Of a DNA stretch of 64,000 nucleotides, positions 21,466 through 30,533 are shown piece after piece. Under the pieces are notes generated by a model. It did no database searches. It saw nothing but the letters and a program-made list of their open reading frames with translations, and was not told where the DNA came from. The stretch spans positions 77,830 to 141,829 of the forward strand of contig CAYPCS010000006.1 in the NCBI GenBank assembly GCA_964409275.1, read 5' to 3'. Each line of letters begins with the position of its first letter. Position 1 is the first letter of the stretch. This stretch comes from GCA-1730015 sp964409275 (GTDB lineage: Bacteria; Pseudomonadota; Gammaproteobacteria; Granulosicoccales; Granulosicoccaceae). Both the position numbers and the translations under genes were made by a program.

Positions 21466-21742
21466 CTTGTGATGCGTTACCGCACTCTGATGGCGAATTG
21501 GCAGCGTGTATTTCCACTGTGTGGTGCATCCAGCACGCAATAGCAGGTTCAGCGGTGGCCTGAGAATCAATATAGATCGACACACTATATAACTACAGTG
21601 TAGAAACTAAATTGACGATCACTTAACAAGTCGTACAGGCCCGCTTTGCACAGATCCGTATCAAACATACCACCGGTTAAGAACCTGTTCAGAGATGTTT
21701 AACTAGTATGCACTCCATGTTGACAATTGGAGCATGCAATCA

Positions 21743-22363
21743 ATGAAATACCTTCACACTCAAACCCTCGCAGCGCTGGCACTTACTTTCACCTGTGGTT
21801 TGGCACTGGCTGACGGACGCTCGTCGTATAGCGATCACGCGCGTGTCCTACATGCCGAACCCGTGTACCGCTATGTAACCATTAGAAAACCACACCGGGT
21901 CTGTACCCCGATTCGCCACCAACGGCATCACTCACCCGGCCAGCGCAATCATCGCCAAATACATCGCCAAACACATCGGCAGGCACATCGGCAAAACCAC
22001 CGCTCAAACGGGGCCGTATTTGTCGGCGGTGCCGTCAAGGGCGCAATTGGCCGGGAAGTAACAAAACCAATCAATGGCAGCAATACCGGTCGCACCGCCG
22101 CAAACGATACTGAAAGACGACAGCGGCCAACGGATCGCAGTTACCTGAGACACGTCCCGAATACCCGCTACGACGCTCACCAGCCGCGACATAACCAGCA
22201 TCGATCAGGGCAGCGCTGCACCACCACGACTCACACAAGTCGGGAAAAACGTATCGATGGATACGACGTCACCTACGTTTACAACGGACACAAATTTCAT
22301 ACGCGCACGCTGCACCATCCCGGGCACCACATTGGTATTCGCATTAGCCTTGCGCCTCAGTAG
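21743..22363 (+). CDS. Exported His/Arg-rich protein of the glycine-zipper 2TM type, degenerate zipper
   Basis: 206 residues. The second ATG (21743) is chosen because GGAG ends 10 bp before it; the ATG at 21734 sits directly on that site. A signal peptide (KYLHTQTLAALALTFTCGLALA) precedes a basic region with four HRQx units. The C-terminal GYDVTYVYNGHKFHTRTLHHPGH strongly recalls the end of glycine-zipper 2TM/17-kDa-antigen-like envelope proteins. In that family the centre is a long Gly-rich zipper; here only GAVFVGGAVKGAIGREV remains, so the zipper appears eroded. It probably resides in the periplasm or outer membrane. The function of the family is poorly known. Confidence 0.65.
   Translation: MKYLHTQTLAALALTFTCGLALADGRSSYSDHARVLHAEPVYRYVTIRKPHRVCTPIRHQRHHSPGQRNHRQIHRQTHRQAHRQNHRSNGAVFVGGAVKGAIGREVTKPINGSNTGRTAANDTERRQRPTDRSYLRHVPNTRYDAHQPRHNQHRSGQRCTTTTHTSREKRIDGYDVTYVYNGHKFHTRTLHHPGHHIGIRISLAPQ
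21950..21997 (+). repeat. Four 12-bp tandem repeats encoding HRQx
   Basis: Four in-frame copies of catcgccaaaca-like units (21950, 21962, 21974, 21986) encode HRQI, HRQT, HRQA and HRQN. Slippage within the array would change the protein by whole four-residue steps without breaking the frame. Confidence 0.9.
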
Positions 22364-22649
22364 TGGATCGTCCAGAGCGGCCGGCGGCCTGCACATAACA
22401 TCTTCCGGGAGGTTGTTGTGCATCACACAAATCTCACAGAGCGATGCAGCAGGGATGAAGAAAGTGACAGACCCCGAACATTTGGCGAATGTTGTTGCGC
22501 AACGTGGAAAAACACCATCGCTCGCCGTTAATCTGTCGGACAGCCACAATGCGCTATGATGCATGCGAATGTGGCCGGTCCTGGCATAACAGTCTGTTGT
22601 CACCTTCTTTACCTGCGGGCATTGCCAGCGATTTCGGTGGAGCGAAAAA

Positions 22650-22904
22650 TTGAACAAAATACGGAAAAAGCACTGCTTGTTGTATTTCTGCGTAGCGCTT
22701 GGCATGAGCGCAGTATCTTCTACAAGTATTGCGAATGACTGCAAACCGGTCAATCGTGAACAGTCTATTCAAAAAATTCTTAGTGAGAATAACGGCAGTA
22801 AAGTACTTAAGGTGGTGGAAAAATACGATGACAGGGGATGTCCACAACTGGTCATTCGCATACTGGTAGACGGTACCGTGAAAGCCATAAAAGTTAGCGG
22901 ATAA
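22650..22904 (+). CDS. Small exported PepSY-like protein upstream of the PhoPQ-type pair
   Basis: 84 residues. The TTG start at 22650 has a strong ribosome site, GGTGGAG at 22636-22642 (7-bp spacing), and gives a full signal peptide ending near SSTSIAN. The mature part has the PepSY outline: REQSIQKIL helix, G-S-K-V-L-K-V-V-E, then a strand pair PQLVIRILVDGTVKAIKV. Two mature cysteines (DCKP and RGCP) could form a disulfide. It ends 13 bp before the response regulator, so the three genes look like an operon. Exported PepSY-like proteins are often found beside two-component genes and may modulate the sensor; that role is inferred. Confidence 0.72.
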   Translation: MNKIRKKHCLLYFCVALGMSAVSSTSIANDCKPVNREQSIQKILSENNGSKVLKVVEKYDDRGCPQLVIRILVDGTVKAIKVSG

Positions 22905-22917
22905 CAGGAGAGGGTCG

Positions 22918-23610
22918 ATGCGAATACTGGTAATAGAAGACGAAGATACACTGCGGGACCAGATAGTCGAACGGCTGCAATCAGAGGGCTTTGTCACCGA
23001 CGCCAGCGGCGATGGCGAGGAAGGCTTGTATCTGGCTCGTGAGATGCCTGTCGATGCCGCACTGATTGACCTGGGTTTGCCCGGTATTGACGGCATGGAA
23101 ATCATAAAAACGATTCGTGAAGAGGGTCATCTCTACCCGATACTAATACTCACCGCCCGTGACCGATGGCAAGATCGGGTAGAGGGCCTGGAAGCCGGTG
23201 CTGACGATTATCTCGGCAAGCCCTTTCATCTGGAGGAGATGATGGCTCGAATACGCGCACTGTTGCGACGTGTCGGTGGCTGGGCCCATCCCCTGCTCGA
23301 CTTCGGCAATTTGCGTATTGAAACTCGCGAGCAGAACGTCATTGTTGAAGACAACGCTGTTTCCTTAACCGCCTATGAATACAAGGTACTGGAGTATCTG
23401 GCGATTCACGCGGGCGAGGTAATCTCAAAACCGGCACTGCTCGATCATCTCTATGAAGAAGACACCGAGCGCGACACCAATGTGCTGGAGGTGTTCGTCC
23501 GGCGTCTAAGGCGCAAACTCGACCCCGAGAACACAATAAACCCCATTGAAACTCTCCGTGGCAGAGGTTATCGATTTGCACTGGAGCGTGCCAACCCCGT
23601 TGACACATGA
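22918..23610 (+). CDS. phoP: OmpR-family response regulator, PhoP-like
   Basis: 230 residues. The N-terminal receiver has the acidic pocket EDED (residues 7-10), the phosphorylation site Asp51 in LIDLGLPG, the Thr in LTARDRWQDRVEGLEAGADDY, and the conserved Lys in GKPFHLEE. That stretch is very close to PhoP (RESWQDKVE...GADDY...KPFHIEE). The C-terminal winged helix shows LTAYEYKVLEYL and the RRLRRKLDP recognition helix, then ETLRGRGYRF. Ribosome site AGGAGA precedes the ATG. Its stop overlaps the sensor start (ATGA). Whether it senses Mg2+ or peptides as in enteric bacteria cannot be read from the sequence. Confidence 0.9.
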   Translation: MRILVIEDEDTLRDQIVERLQSEGFVTDASGDGEEGLYLAREMPVDAALIDLGLPGIDGMEIIKTIREEGHLYPILILTARDRWQDRVEGLEAGADDYLGKPFHLEEMMARIRALLRRVGGWAHPLLDFGNLRIETREQNVIVEDNAVSLTAYEYKVLEYLAIHAGEVISKPALLDHLYEEDTERDTNVLEVFVRRLRRKLDPENTINPIETLRGRGYRFALERANPVDT

Positions 23611-24938
23611 ATTCTATCTCTGTACGCCTGTTGCTGGCGGCCGCGGTGGTTATGGCTATTTTTATAGGCCTTACGTCGGTTGCTATTCAACACACCGTTG
23701 ACCGGCGGGCCGAACAAGCCCGCTTTGAGCGTATGCAGGGACAGATTTACGCAATGCTCGGTGCTACCGATATTGAGGCCGACGGCACAATCAGTGTCAG
23801 CGCAACCGACCTGCCAAACGCCCAAATGCGCCAACCCATGTCTGGCATCTACGCCGAGGTACGCAACAATCATGTACAACAGATGTGGCGTTCCCCTTCC
23901 CTGACCTCCGAGCTTCCGTCGAGCAGTGAAGGTGCAATTGGCCAATGGAAATTCTCAAGCGAATTCAGTAACGAACTCGGCCCTCTGTTTATTTTGCGCT
24001 TTGCAGTCGAATGGCTACTTCCAAACGGTGAGTTAACCGCGTACCAGTTTATCGTCGGCGATAACCGCGTCGAGTTTGATCAACGACGCAACGTATTCAA
24101 CCGTAACCTCTGGATTTCAATGCTCACTATGTGGGCCTTGTTGCTGATGTCAATTGCACTGATCCTCGCCTGGGGTCTAAGCCCCTTGCGGCGAATTTCG
24201 GGTCAGTTAAATGAAATCGAAACCGGTACCCGGGAAACTCTGCCCGCTAATGTACCAGTGGAGCTACATCCACTCACCAGCCGCATAAATGCACTAATCG
24301 CAAGCGAACGTGGTCGACAAAAACGATACCGGCATACACTGGACGATCTTGCCCACAGTTTAAAAACGCCACTCAGTGTTCTACGCAACATACGCCCCGA
24401 TGGCACGGACACCGAATTAAAGCGTCAGGCGAACCGCATGGACGAGATCGTCAGCTACCATATCAAGCGTGCTGACGCCGGCACCCAGCGGCTGCTAACT
24501 CCCCCTATTGCAGTACGCCCGACAGCGGAACGAATAATTAACTCATTGCAAAAAGTTTATCGCAAGCGTGATATCGAATTTTCCAACCATATAAACCCGG
24601 CGCAACTGATCCGCATCACGGAAGCGGACCTGATGGAAATTCTCGGTAATCTGCTCGAGAATGCCTGTAAGTACGGGGCGAGCCAGATTGAAATATCCAG
24701 TGCCGGGAAAAACGCATCTCACCTGGTGACAATTGATGACGACGGACCCGGTTTTCCTGACGGCATGGAGGAACGGTTGCTGGCCAGAGGAGTCAGGGCG
24801 GATACGCGTCAGGAAGGCCAGGGAATTGGTCTGGCCATAACCAATGAACTTATCGAAAACTATGGTGGCGCACTGTCGCTCTCGCCTAGTCCGCTCGGCG
24901 GGGCACAAGTTCGCATTTCCATGCCGGACAACAGCTAG
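23607..24938 (+). CDS. phoQ: Sensor histidine kinase, PhoQ-like
   Basis: 443 residues, translationally coupled to the regulator by an ATGA overlap. A TM helix at about residues 7-25 and a second at about 168-190 enclose a periplasmic sensor of about 140 residues. A HAMP-like linker (LSPLRRISGQLNEIETG) follows. The dimerisation/phosphoacceptor box is LDDLAHSLKTPLSVLRN with His250. The ATPase domain has the N box (LLENACKYG), G1 (DDDGPGFPDG) and G2 (GQGIGLAITNEL). The SLKTP variant of the H box is typical of PhoQ-type kinases. It ends 10 bp from the convergent rhlE stop with no clear terminator between them. Confidence 0.9.
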   Translation: MNSISVRLLLAAAVVMAIFIGLTSVAIQHTVDRRAEQARFERMQGQIYAMLGATDIEADGTISVSATDLPNAQMRQPMSGIYAEVRNNHVQQMWRSPSLTSELPSSSEGAIGQWKFSSEFSNELGPLFILRFAVEWLLPNGELTAYQFIVGDNRVEFDQRRNVFNRNLWISMLTMWALLLMSIALILAWGLSPLRRISGQLNEIETGTRETLPANVPVELHPLTSRINALIASERGRQKRYRHTLDDLAHSLKTPLSVLRNIRPDGTDTELKRQANRMDEIVSYHIKRADAGTQRLLTPPIAVRPTAERIINSLQKVYRKRDIEFSNHINPAQLIRITEADLMEILGNLLENACKYGASQIEISSAGKNASHLVTIDDDGPGFPDGMEERLLARGVRADTRQEGQGIGLAITNELIENYGGALSLSPSPLGGAQVRISMPDNS

Positions 24939-24948
24939 TATAGACTTT

Positions 24949-26220
24949 TCAAGAGGTGGCTCTGCGCGAACCTTGCGAACGTCCCCGACCACGGCTCGAT
25001 GACCGGTTGCCACGACCTTGTCCCTGATTTCTGCTATTCCGGCCCGGATGAGCCAGAATAGCGGTGTTGGCTTCCGTTTCGGTTGGCTCGAAGCCCTCCA
25101 GATTGCAACGTGGCAGATTCCGTTTCAACAATCGCTCAATATCTTTCAGCAGCTTGCGTTCTTCAGCACAAACCAAAGACACTGCCATCCCGGAGTGACC
25201 TGCCCTGGCGGTACGTCCTATACGGTGCACATAGTCTTCCGGCACATTTGGAAGCTCATAGTTAACCACGTGTGGTAACAGCGCGATATCAAGCCCCCTT
25301 GCAGCAATATCGGTGGCGACCAGCACCTGGATATCACCCGACTTAAAAGCGGCAAGCGCCCGCGTGCGTGCTGCCTGGCTTTTGTTACCGTGAATAGCTG
25401 CCGCCTCAATCCGGTCTTTTCCAAGCTGCTGCACCAGGCGGTTGGCACCGTGCTTGGTGCGAGTAAAAACCAGCACCTGCCCCCATTGATTATCGATAAT
25501 CAGCTCACTCAGCAATTCACGCTTGCGACCTTTATCAACCGGATAAACCAACTGCTCGATACGGTCGGCGGTAGAATTTTGCGGCGCGACCGATACCACC
25601 GCAGGATCGTTTAGCAGGCGGTTGGCAAGCGTTTTAATTTCGCCGGAAAATGTCGCCGAGAACAGCAAATTCTGCCGCTTGTTCGCCTCAGGTAGCAGGG
25701 CCAGTACGCGCTTTATGTCGTGAATAAAACCCATATCGAGCATGCGATCCGCTTCGTCCAGAACAAAATAAGTGACCGTTGAAAGATCAATATTTCCCTG
25801 CCCCGCGTGATCAAGCAGCCTGCCGGGAGTAGCGACCAGTATATCGACCCCCCGTCGCAGCTTGTCTGTCTGCGGATTGATATTAACGCCACCAAAGACA
25901 ATGGCCGATTTCAACGGTAAATGGCGCCCGTAAGCATTGATGTTTTCACCGATTTGCGCCGCCAGTTCGCGGGTGGGTGACAACACCAGCGCTCGCAGCG
26001 GTCTTTTTTTGCCGGATACCGGCTCCTGCATTAGTTGTTGCAGCATCGGCAAAGTAAATCCGGCCGTTTTACCGGTACCGGTCTGGGCACTCGCCATCAC
26101 ATCTCTACCTTGCAGTATCAACGGGATCGCTTGTTGTTGTATGGGAGTAGGCTCATCATAGCCTTGCTCATGCAGCGCACGCAGCAAAGCGTCGGAGAGG
26201 CCGAGTGAATCAAATGACAT
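24949..26220 (-). CDS. rhlE: DEAD-box ATP-dependent RNA helicase RhlE
   Basis: 423 residues. Motifs in order: Q motif region FDSLGL...GYDEPTPIQQQAIP, Walker A AQTGTGKT, PTRELAAQI, TPGRLLD, DEAD, SATF, VLVFTRTKHGANRL, ATDIAARGLD and HRIGRTARAG. The C-terminal tail is short and rich in Arg, Gly, Ser and Gln, as in RhlE proteins, for loose RNA binding. The likely role is remodelling of structured RNA or ribosome precursors, often at low temperature. It has a long untranslated region upstream (26221-26920) and converges on phoQ. Confidence 0.93.
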   Translation of the reverse strand: MSFDSLGLSDALLRALHEQGYDEPTPIQQQAIPLILQGRDVMASAQTGTGKTAGFTLPMLQQLMQEPVSGKKRPLRALVLSPTRELAAQIGENINAYGRHLPLKSAIVFGGVNINPQTDKLRRGVDILVATPGRLLDHAGQGNIDLSTVTYFVLDEADRMLDMGFIHDIKRVLALLPEANKRQNLLFSATFSGEIKTLANRLLNDPAVVSVAPQNSTADRIEQLVYPVDKGRKRELLSELIIDNQWGQVLVFTRTKHGANRLVQQLGKDRIEAAAIHGNKSQAARTRALAAFKSGDIQVLVATDIAARGLDIALLPHVVNYELPNVPEDYVHRIGRTARAGHSGMAVSLVCAEERKLLKDIERLLKRNLPRCNLEGFEPTETEANTAILAHPGRNSRNQGQGRGNRSSSRGRGRSQGSRRATS

Positions 26221-26920
26221 AGTATTTTTACTTCGAGAGTTGTGAGCCGCACCGGTTTAGCGGTCGGGAAATTAAATTATCAGCGCAAGCCAATAGCAGT
26301 GTGATGCCAGGGCTTTCAGCGACGCCATCTGACAGTGTATCGTCGACATGCCCTCAAACCGGATACCGGCACCGAATCACCGGGCAACACTAAATTTATC
26401 GGGAAAAAACAATTACCGAATGATTAGACGTAGGCGCTTGCTGGTGATGGAGTTTTCACTCGCACCAGATCGGCATTGTCTCTTTCTGGCTATAAGGACA
26501 TTGTTCCGGGGCACAACTTAACAAACTCGTTTTCAGCTGCAACCCGGCTGCACCGAAGACTGTCTTGCTTCAAATATGGGGCCTGCCTAACCAAAATGCA
26601 TCACCTGCCATGGAAACAGGGTAAAGCCGGCGAAATAAAGAAGTGCGTTTGAGTGCAATCCCCGATTATAGCAGACCCTGTATCACTACCAGGCAGTTAT
26701 TGGCGGATGGTCTATCACATACAGACAATAACAGCGGGCACTTTACCAGTTCAACAGTGATCAGTCGGGCTGCTGTCAGACATTTTCCAGGGGATCTGTT
26801 TGTCCGTGTTTAGATTTTCCGCAAGGATCGACCAGTTGTTTTGGTTGCTGGTCGTTCATTGTTTTAGCTGTTGCAGTAGACTAGTGGTCCATCCATCTTT
26901 TAACCAGTCCGGAGAATCCC
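26221..26920. other. 700-bp noncoding region between divergent rhlE and thiolase genes
   Basis: No open frame here has a convincing ribosome site or recognisable product, and I found no tRNA or clear terminator. It must hold the promoters of rhlE (minus) and the thiolase (plus). Its length leaves room for a long rhlE leader. A rightward frame at 26800-26997 overlaps the thiolase start in another frame and is not supported. Confidence 0.6.
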
Positions 26921-28105
26921 GTGCCAGAAGCCGTAATTGTATCTACCGCCCGTTCACCAATCGGTCGCGCTTTTCGCGGTGGTCTGAACAACATTAAATC
27001 ACCGACACTAATGGCCCATGCCATTAGCCATGCGGTGAGCCGCACAAAAATCGACAGCGCTGAAATTGACGATGTCGTAATAGGCACCGTTTTAACCGGT
27101 GGTACCGGCGGCGGCAACGTCGCGCGAACATCGAGCCTTGCGGCCGGACTTCCAGCCTCCGTGTCAGCACAAACCATTGATCGACAATGCTCATCGGGAT
27201 TGATGGCGATAGCGACGGCGGCGAAACAGATCATCGTAGACGGTATGCAGGTTTGTGTGGCTGGAGGTCAGGACAATATTTCCGCCGTGCAGCAACAATA
27301 CCTGGGCTGGGTTGCAGAAGACGCCGACCCCAATGTCACCGCCCAGGCAGAACACGCCTACATGCCAATGCTTAAAACCGCAGAATTCGTCGCCGACAAA
27401 TATTCTGTCAGTCGCGACGCCATGGACGAATACTCTCTGATCTCACAGCAGCGAACAGCCTCCGCTCAACAGGCCGGTTTATTCTCCGACGAGATTGTGC
27501 CAATAAGCACGACAATGAAAATCGTTGACCGCGAGACAAAAGCGGTTTCTTACAAGGAACTGACTGTTGAGAAAGATGAAGGCAATCGTCCTGAAACTAC
27601 ACTCGAAGGTTTGCAGGGACTCAATCCGGTGATCGACGGCGGAACCATAACCGCCGGCAACGCCAGCCAGTTATCCGATGGTGCCTCAGCCTGCGTCATT
27701 ATGGATAGCAAGCTTGCAGAACAACGTGGAGAAACGCCGCTGGGCATTTATCGAGGCATGTCTGTGGCCGGAACTGAACCAGAGCAAATGGGTATCGGGC
27801 CGGTATTTGCGATACCAAAATTACTTAAGCAACATGGATTGAAGATCGATGATATCGGCTTGTGGGAGCTCAATGAAGCTTTCGCCGTGCAGTGTCTTTA
27901 CTGCCGGGACAAGCTTGGCATCGACCCGGAGAAATATAACGTGAACGGCGGTGCAATCTCTATTGGCCATCCCTACGGCATGACCGGCGCGCGTACGGCA
28001 GGTCACGCTCTGATCGAAGGGAAACGCCGGGGTGTAAAGTATGTGGTTGTGAGCATGTGTATTGGTGGAGGAATGGGCGCTGCAGCGCTGTTTGAGATCG
28101 CCTGA
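26921..28105 (+). CDS. Acetyl-CoA C-acyltransferase (thiolase)
   Basis: 394 residues, the usual thiolase length. GTG start with GGAG 6 bp upstream. It opens with VIVSTARSPIGRAFRGGL. The nucleophilic cysteine is at residue 90 in DRQCSSGLMA; NASQLSDGA, WELNEAFAVQ, GGAISIGHPYGMTGAR (catalytic His) and SMCIGGGMGAAALFE (second catalytic Cys) follow. It catalyses Claisen condensation of two acyl-CoA molecules or the reverse thiolysis. The sequence does not settle whether this one serves fatty-acid oxidation or acetoacetyl-CoA formation; no other beta-oxidation gene lies next to it. It converges on the MTI phosphorylase gene across the repeat/gap region. Confidence 0.9.
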   Translation: MPEAVIVSTARSPIGRAFRGGLNNIKSPTLMAHAISHAVSRTKIDSAEIDDVVIGTVLTGGTGGGNVARTSSLAAGLPASVSAQTIDRQCSSGLMAIATAAKQIIVDGMQVCVAGGQDNISAVQQQYLGWVAEDADPNVTAQAEHAYMPMLKTAEFVADKYSVSRDAMDEYSLISQQRTASAQQAGLFSDEIVPISTTMKIVDRETKAVSYKELTVEKDEGNRPETTLEGLQGLNPVIDGGTITAGNASQLSDGASACVIMDSKLAEQRGETPLGIYRGMSVAGTEPEQMGIGPVFAIPKLLKQHGLKIDDIGLWELNEAFAVQCLYCRDKLGIDPEKYNVNGGAISIGHPYGMTGARTAGHALIEGKRRGVKYVVVSMCIGGGMGAAALFEIA

Positions 28106-28157
28106 CTCGCAACCCGGCGTACAGGCTCTGCTTCTGCACAGTCACCCGGCAGCTGCC

Positions 28158-28181
28158 TGTGAGTACATCTGTGAGTACATC
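28158..28181 (+). repeat. 12-bp direct repeat, two copies
   Basis: TGTGAGTACATC occurs twice head to tail just left of the larger repeat that contains the assembly gap. Confidence 0.9.
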
Positions 28182-28210
28182 TTGTAAAGTTGTTGCCAAC
28201 TGATTACACA

Positions 28211-28357
28211 CTGGCAGAGGCAGAGCNNNNNNNNNNNNNNNNNNNNNNNNNNNNNNNNNNNNNNNNNNNNNNNNNNNNNNNNNNNNNNNNNNNNNNNNNN
28301 NNNNNNNNNNNNNNNNNNNNNNNNNNGGCAGAGGCAGAGCTGGCAGAGGCAGAGTTC
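28211..28357 (+). repeat. 15-bp tandem repeat (CTGGCAGAGGCAGAG) interrupted by the assembly gap
   Basis: One unit is visible left of the N run (28211-28225) and two units right of it (the first partly eaten by the gap, the second to 28356). The unit itself contains a shorter GGCAGA doublet. The gap falls inside the array, so the true copy number is unknown. It lies between the stops of two convergent genes. Confidence 0.85.
28227..28326. other. Assembly gap of exactly 100 N
   Basis: One hundred N bases in a row, the usual placeholder for a scaffold gap of unknown size. Any open frame crossing it is an artefact. Confidence 0.98.
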
Positions 28358-28365
28358 TTCCCTTT

Positions 28366-29109
28366 CTAAAACCCGGCTTTAACGGTCTCTGCCAGTATTT
28401 TCTGAACTGATGCCACACTCTCGCTAACGTTTTTTTCGATTTCGCTAAAATCAATTCCGATAGCAGCCTTGCCGGGTGCTCTGTTGACTACCATCGCACA
28501 GCACCCGTAATCAATGCCAAGTTCACGCGCCAGAGACGCCTCCGGCATCCCGGTCATCCCGACGATCGTGCAACCGTCACGTTCCATGCGTCGTATTTCC
28601 GCTGCGGTTTCAAGCCTCGGCCCCTGGGTTGCGCCGTAAACACCCTCTGCAACGTGCGCAATACCGGTGGAACGGGCACTGGCCAGCAGCCGATCACGCA
28701 CGCTCGCGGAATACGGATCGGTAAAATCAATATGGTCAAATTTGTCGTGTTTGGCACCGTAGAACGTATGCGCACGACCATACGTATAATCGATTATCTG
28801 ATCGGGGAATACGATACTTTTGTCTGTGCAATCGTCTGCAATGCCGCCCACAGCAGCAAGCGCAATGATATGAGTTACTTCAACCTCTTTTAACGCCATG
28901 AGGTTGGCACGATAGTTAACCATGTGCGGTGGTATGGTGTGTCGACGGCCGTGTCGAGCCAGAAAGATGACATCAGCGCCATTCATTTCACCGTGTATTA
29001 ACGGACACGAAGGTGCACCATAAATGGTCTTCACCATCTCGCGATTTTTAACACCAAGACCCGGCATACTGGTTAGTCCGGTACCGCCAATAATTGCAAT
29101 TTTCGCCAT
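28366..29109 (-). CDS. S-methyl-5'-thioinosine phosphorylase (MTAP/PNP family)
   Basis: 247 residues. The start at 29109 is chosen because GGAG sits six bases upstream; five extra codons reach 29124 without a better site. Motifs of the nucleoside phosphorylase II family: IIGGTGLT (phosphate loop), FLARHGRRHTIPPHMVNYRAN, AAVGGI, YGATQGPRLETAAEIR and GMTGMPEASLARELG. The close resemblance to the Pseudomonas MTI phosphorylase and the nagZ neighbour favour methylthioinosine over methylthioadenosine as substrate, in purine and methionine salvage after polyamine synthesis; the choice is inference. It is probably transcribed with nagZ, 108 bp upstream on the minus strand. Confidence 0.85.
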   Translation of the reverse strand: MAKIAIIGGTGLTSMPGLGVKNREMVKTIYGAPSCPLIHGEMNGADVIFLARHGRRHTIPPHMVNYRANLMALKEVEVTHIIALAAVGGIADDCTDKSIVFPDQIIDYTYGRAHTFYGAKHDKFDHIDFTDPYSASVRDRLLASARSTGIAHVAEGVYGATQGPRLETAAEIRRMERDGCTIVGMTGMPEASLARELGIDYGCCAMVVNRAPGKAAIGIDFSEIEKNVSESVASVQKILAETVKAGF

Positions 29110-29217
29110 GTTAACTCCGATCAATCAATCTGTAAGTGTGGTAACAGGTGCTATATAATTTTGCCGACCGGATTCAGGTTGGTTAACTCAGGTCGGTTCA
29201 ACTAATTTGGCAAGCAC

Positions 29218-30252
29218 TCACATACACTGCCGCAACCCCTGTCGAACGGCGTCGAGTTCACAAGACGATGGCGAGGCCACCGGTTTTGCGCGTAAGCCAA
29301 GTCGCCGGTGCACCGATGCTGTGTCGCCTGTCGGCAACGTGCCATCGTCCATTGTTTTTTGCACAGCTTCTCTGTCATTACAAACGAGAACCAGATCGCT
29401 TCCCGCCTGCAATGCCATTGCCGCCGCTTTCGACTGATGCATAGCGCTTGTGATCGCCCCCATACTTAAATCGTCGCTGATAATCGCTCCGTCAAAGCAA
29501 AGTGTCTGTCGCAGGATACCGGTTTGCCAGCGGTGCGACAGACTGGCCGGCTTGTCATCGACCTGATCATACACAACATGCGCTGGCATCACGGCATTCG
29601 CGCATCGGCTCAGGCGCCTGAACGGCTCCAGATCAGTGCACTCAATTTCTTTATAGCTACGGTGATCCGACGCCATTCCTTCATGTGTATCAGTGGAAAC
29701 ACTTCCGTGCCCCGGAAAGTGTTTTATCACGCTCGCAAACCCGGCGCGCGCCAATCCTGAAATTGCAGCGTTTGCAAGCGCTTCCACACCATCGACGGTA
29801 TGATGAAATGCGCGGTCACCAATAACCTCGGAGGTTGCGTGATCAATATCGACGACAGGTGCAAACGTGTAGTCAACGCCACAATGGTGTAGCTCCGACG
29901 CAAGCAACCAGGTCGTATTTTCCAGCGCCTGCTGCGCGGCTCGCTGATCAGTGTCGTACAGTGCGCCAAATGTTTTCATCGACGGTATACGGGTGAATCC
30001 ATCTTTAAAGCGCTGAACACGGCCACCTTCCTGATCCACCGAGACAAGCAAAGGGCCGTTCCTCGCTTGACGCATAGCGCGAACCAGTTCCTTCAATTGC
30101 TGAGGGTTGCGGTAATTGCGCGAGAACAAAATAACTCCACCGGTCAGTGGATGCCCTATCAACTCGCAGTCCTGTGAGGTAAGCACAGTTCCCTCGACAT
30201 CAATTATCAACGGTCCCGGCGTCAACTCGTCGTCACTGAGCCTGTGGGTCAT
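29218..30252 (-). CDS. nagZ: Beta-N-acetylhexosaminidase NagZ
   Basis: 344 residues, glycoside hydrolase family 3 single-domain type, as usual for Gram-negative NagZ. It opens with GPLIIDVEGTVLT, then GGVILFSRNY, SVDQEGGRVQRF, the KHFPGHG loop with the catalytic His dyad (KHFPGHGSVSTDTHEG) and the nucleophile Asp in IISDDLSMGAI. It is cytosolic (no signal peptide) and cleaves N-acetylglucosamine from anhydromuropeptides in cell-wall recycling. A weak ribosome site (AAGAGAC) precedes the ATG. It is followed by the MTI phosphorylase gene, a pairing also known in Pseudomonas. Confidence 0.95.
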   Translation of the reverse strand: MTHRLSDDELTPGPLIIDVEGTVLTSQDCELIGHPLTGGVILFSRNYRNPQQLKELVRAMRQARNGPLLVSVDQEGGRVQRFKDGFTRIPSMKTFGALYDTDQRAAQQALENTTWLLASELHHCGVDYTFAPVVDIDHATSEVIGDRAFHHTVDGVEALANAAISGLARAGFASVIKHFPGHGSVSTDTHEGMASDHRSYKEIECTDLEPFRRLSRCANAVMPAHVVYDQVDDKPASLSHRWQTGILRQTLCFDGAIISDDLSMGAITSAMHQSKAAAMALQAGSDLVLVCNDREAVQKTMDDGTLPTGDTASVHRRLGLRAKPVASPSSCELDAVRQGLRQCM

Positions 30253-30533
30253 TCTTGTCTCTTTACGCCTGGTGTGAAAGGATAGGTTTGAGTTTATGAT
30301 GCCTGACTGCGTTTGGCTTCATCAGGCGTTCGCATGCAATACCGGGCGGTATGCTGCCACGAACAACCGCACAATCGCCGTTGCCGCTTGGAAAGCGCCT
30401 CTATCTCTTTGGTTAATCAACTAAACGCTGCAGTTTTATCCGTTATACTTGAACCGAAAACCACATATGATGCAAATTAATGCCAATTTTCATAGACACC
30501 CTGGCTTGTTTGCACGTACTGCGGACTATTGAC
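30253..30533. promoter_or_regulatory. Divergent promoter region between nagZ and the MoxR/VWA operon
   Basis: 281 bp separate the divergent starts. TATACT at 30444-30449 is a good rightward -10 candidate for the operon, about 85 bp before the chosen first ATG; no good -35 box lies 17 bp upstream of it. No other element was recognised. Confidence 0.4.

Noticed and set aside
28158..28357. CRISPR array
   Set aside because: The repeats are directly adjacent 12- and 15-bp units without spacers, and no cas gene is present in the window.
27960..28454. Leftward open frame of 164 codons across the N run
   Set aside because: It reads through 100 unknown bases and overlaps the thiolase and phosphorylase genes in other frames.
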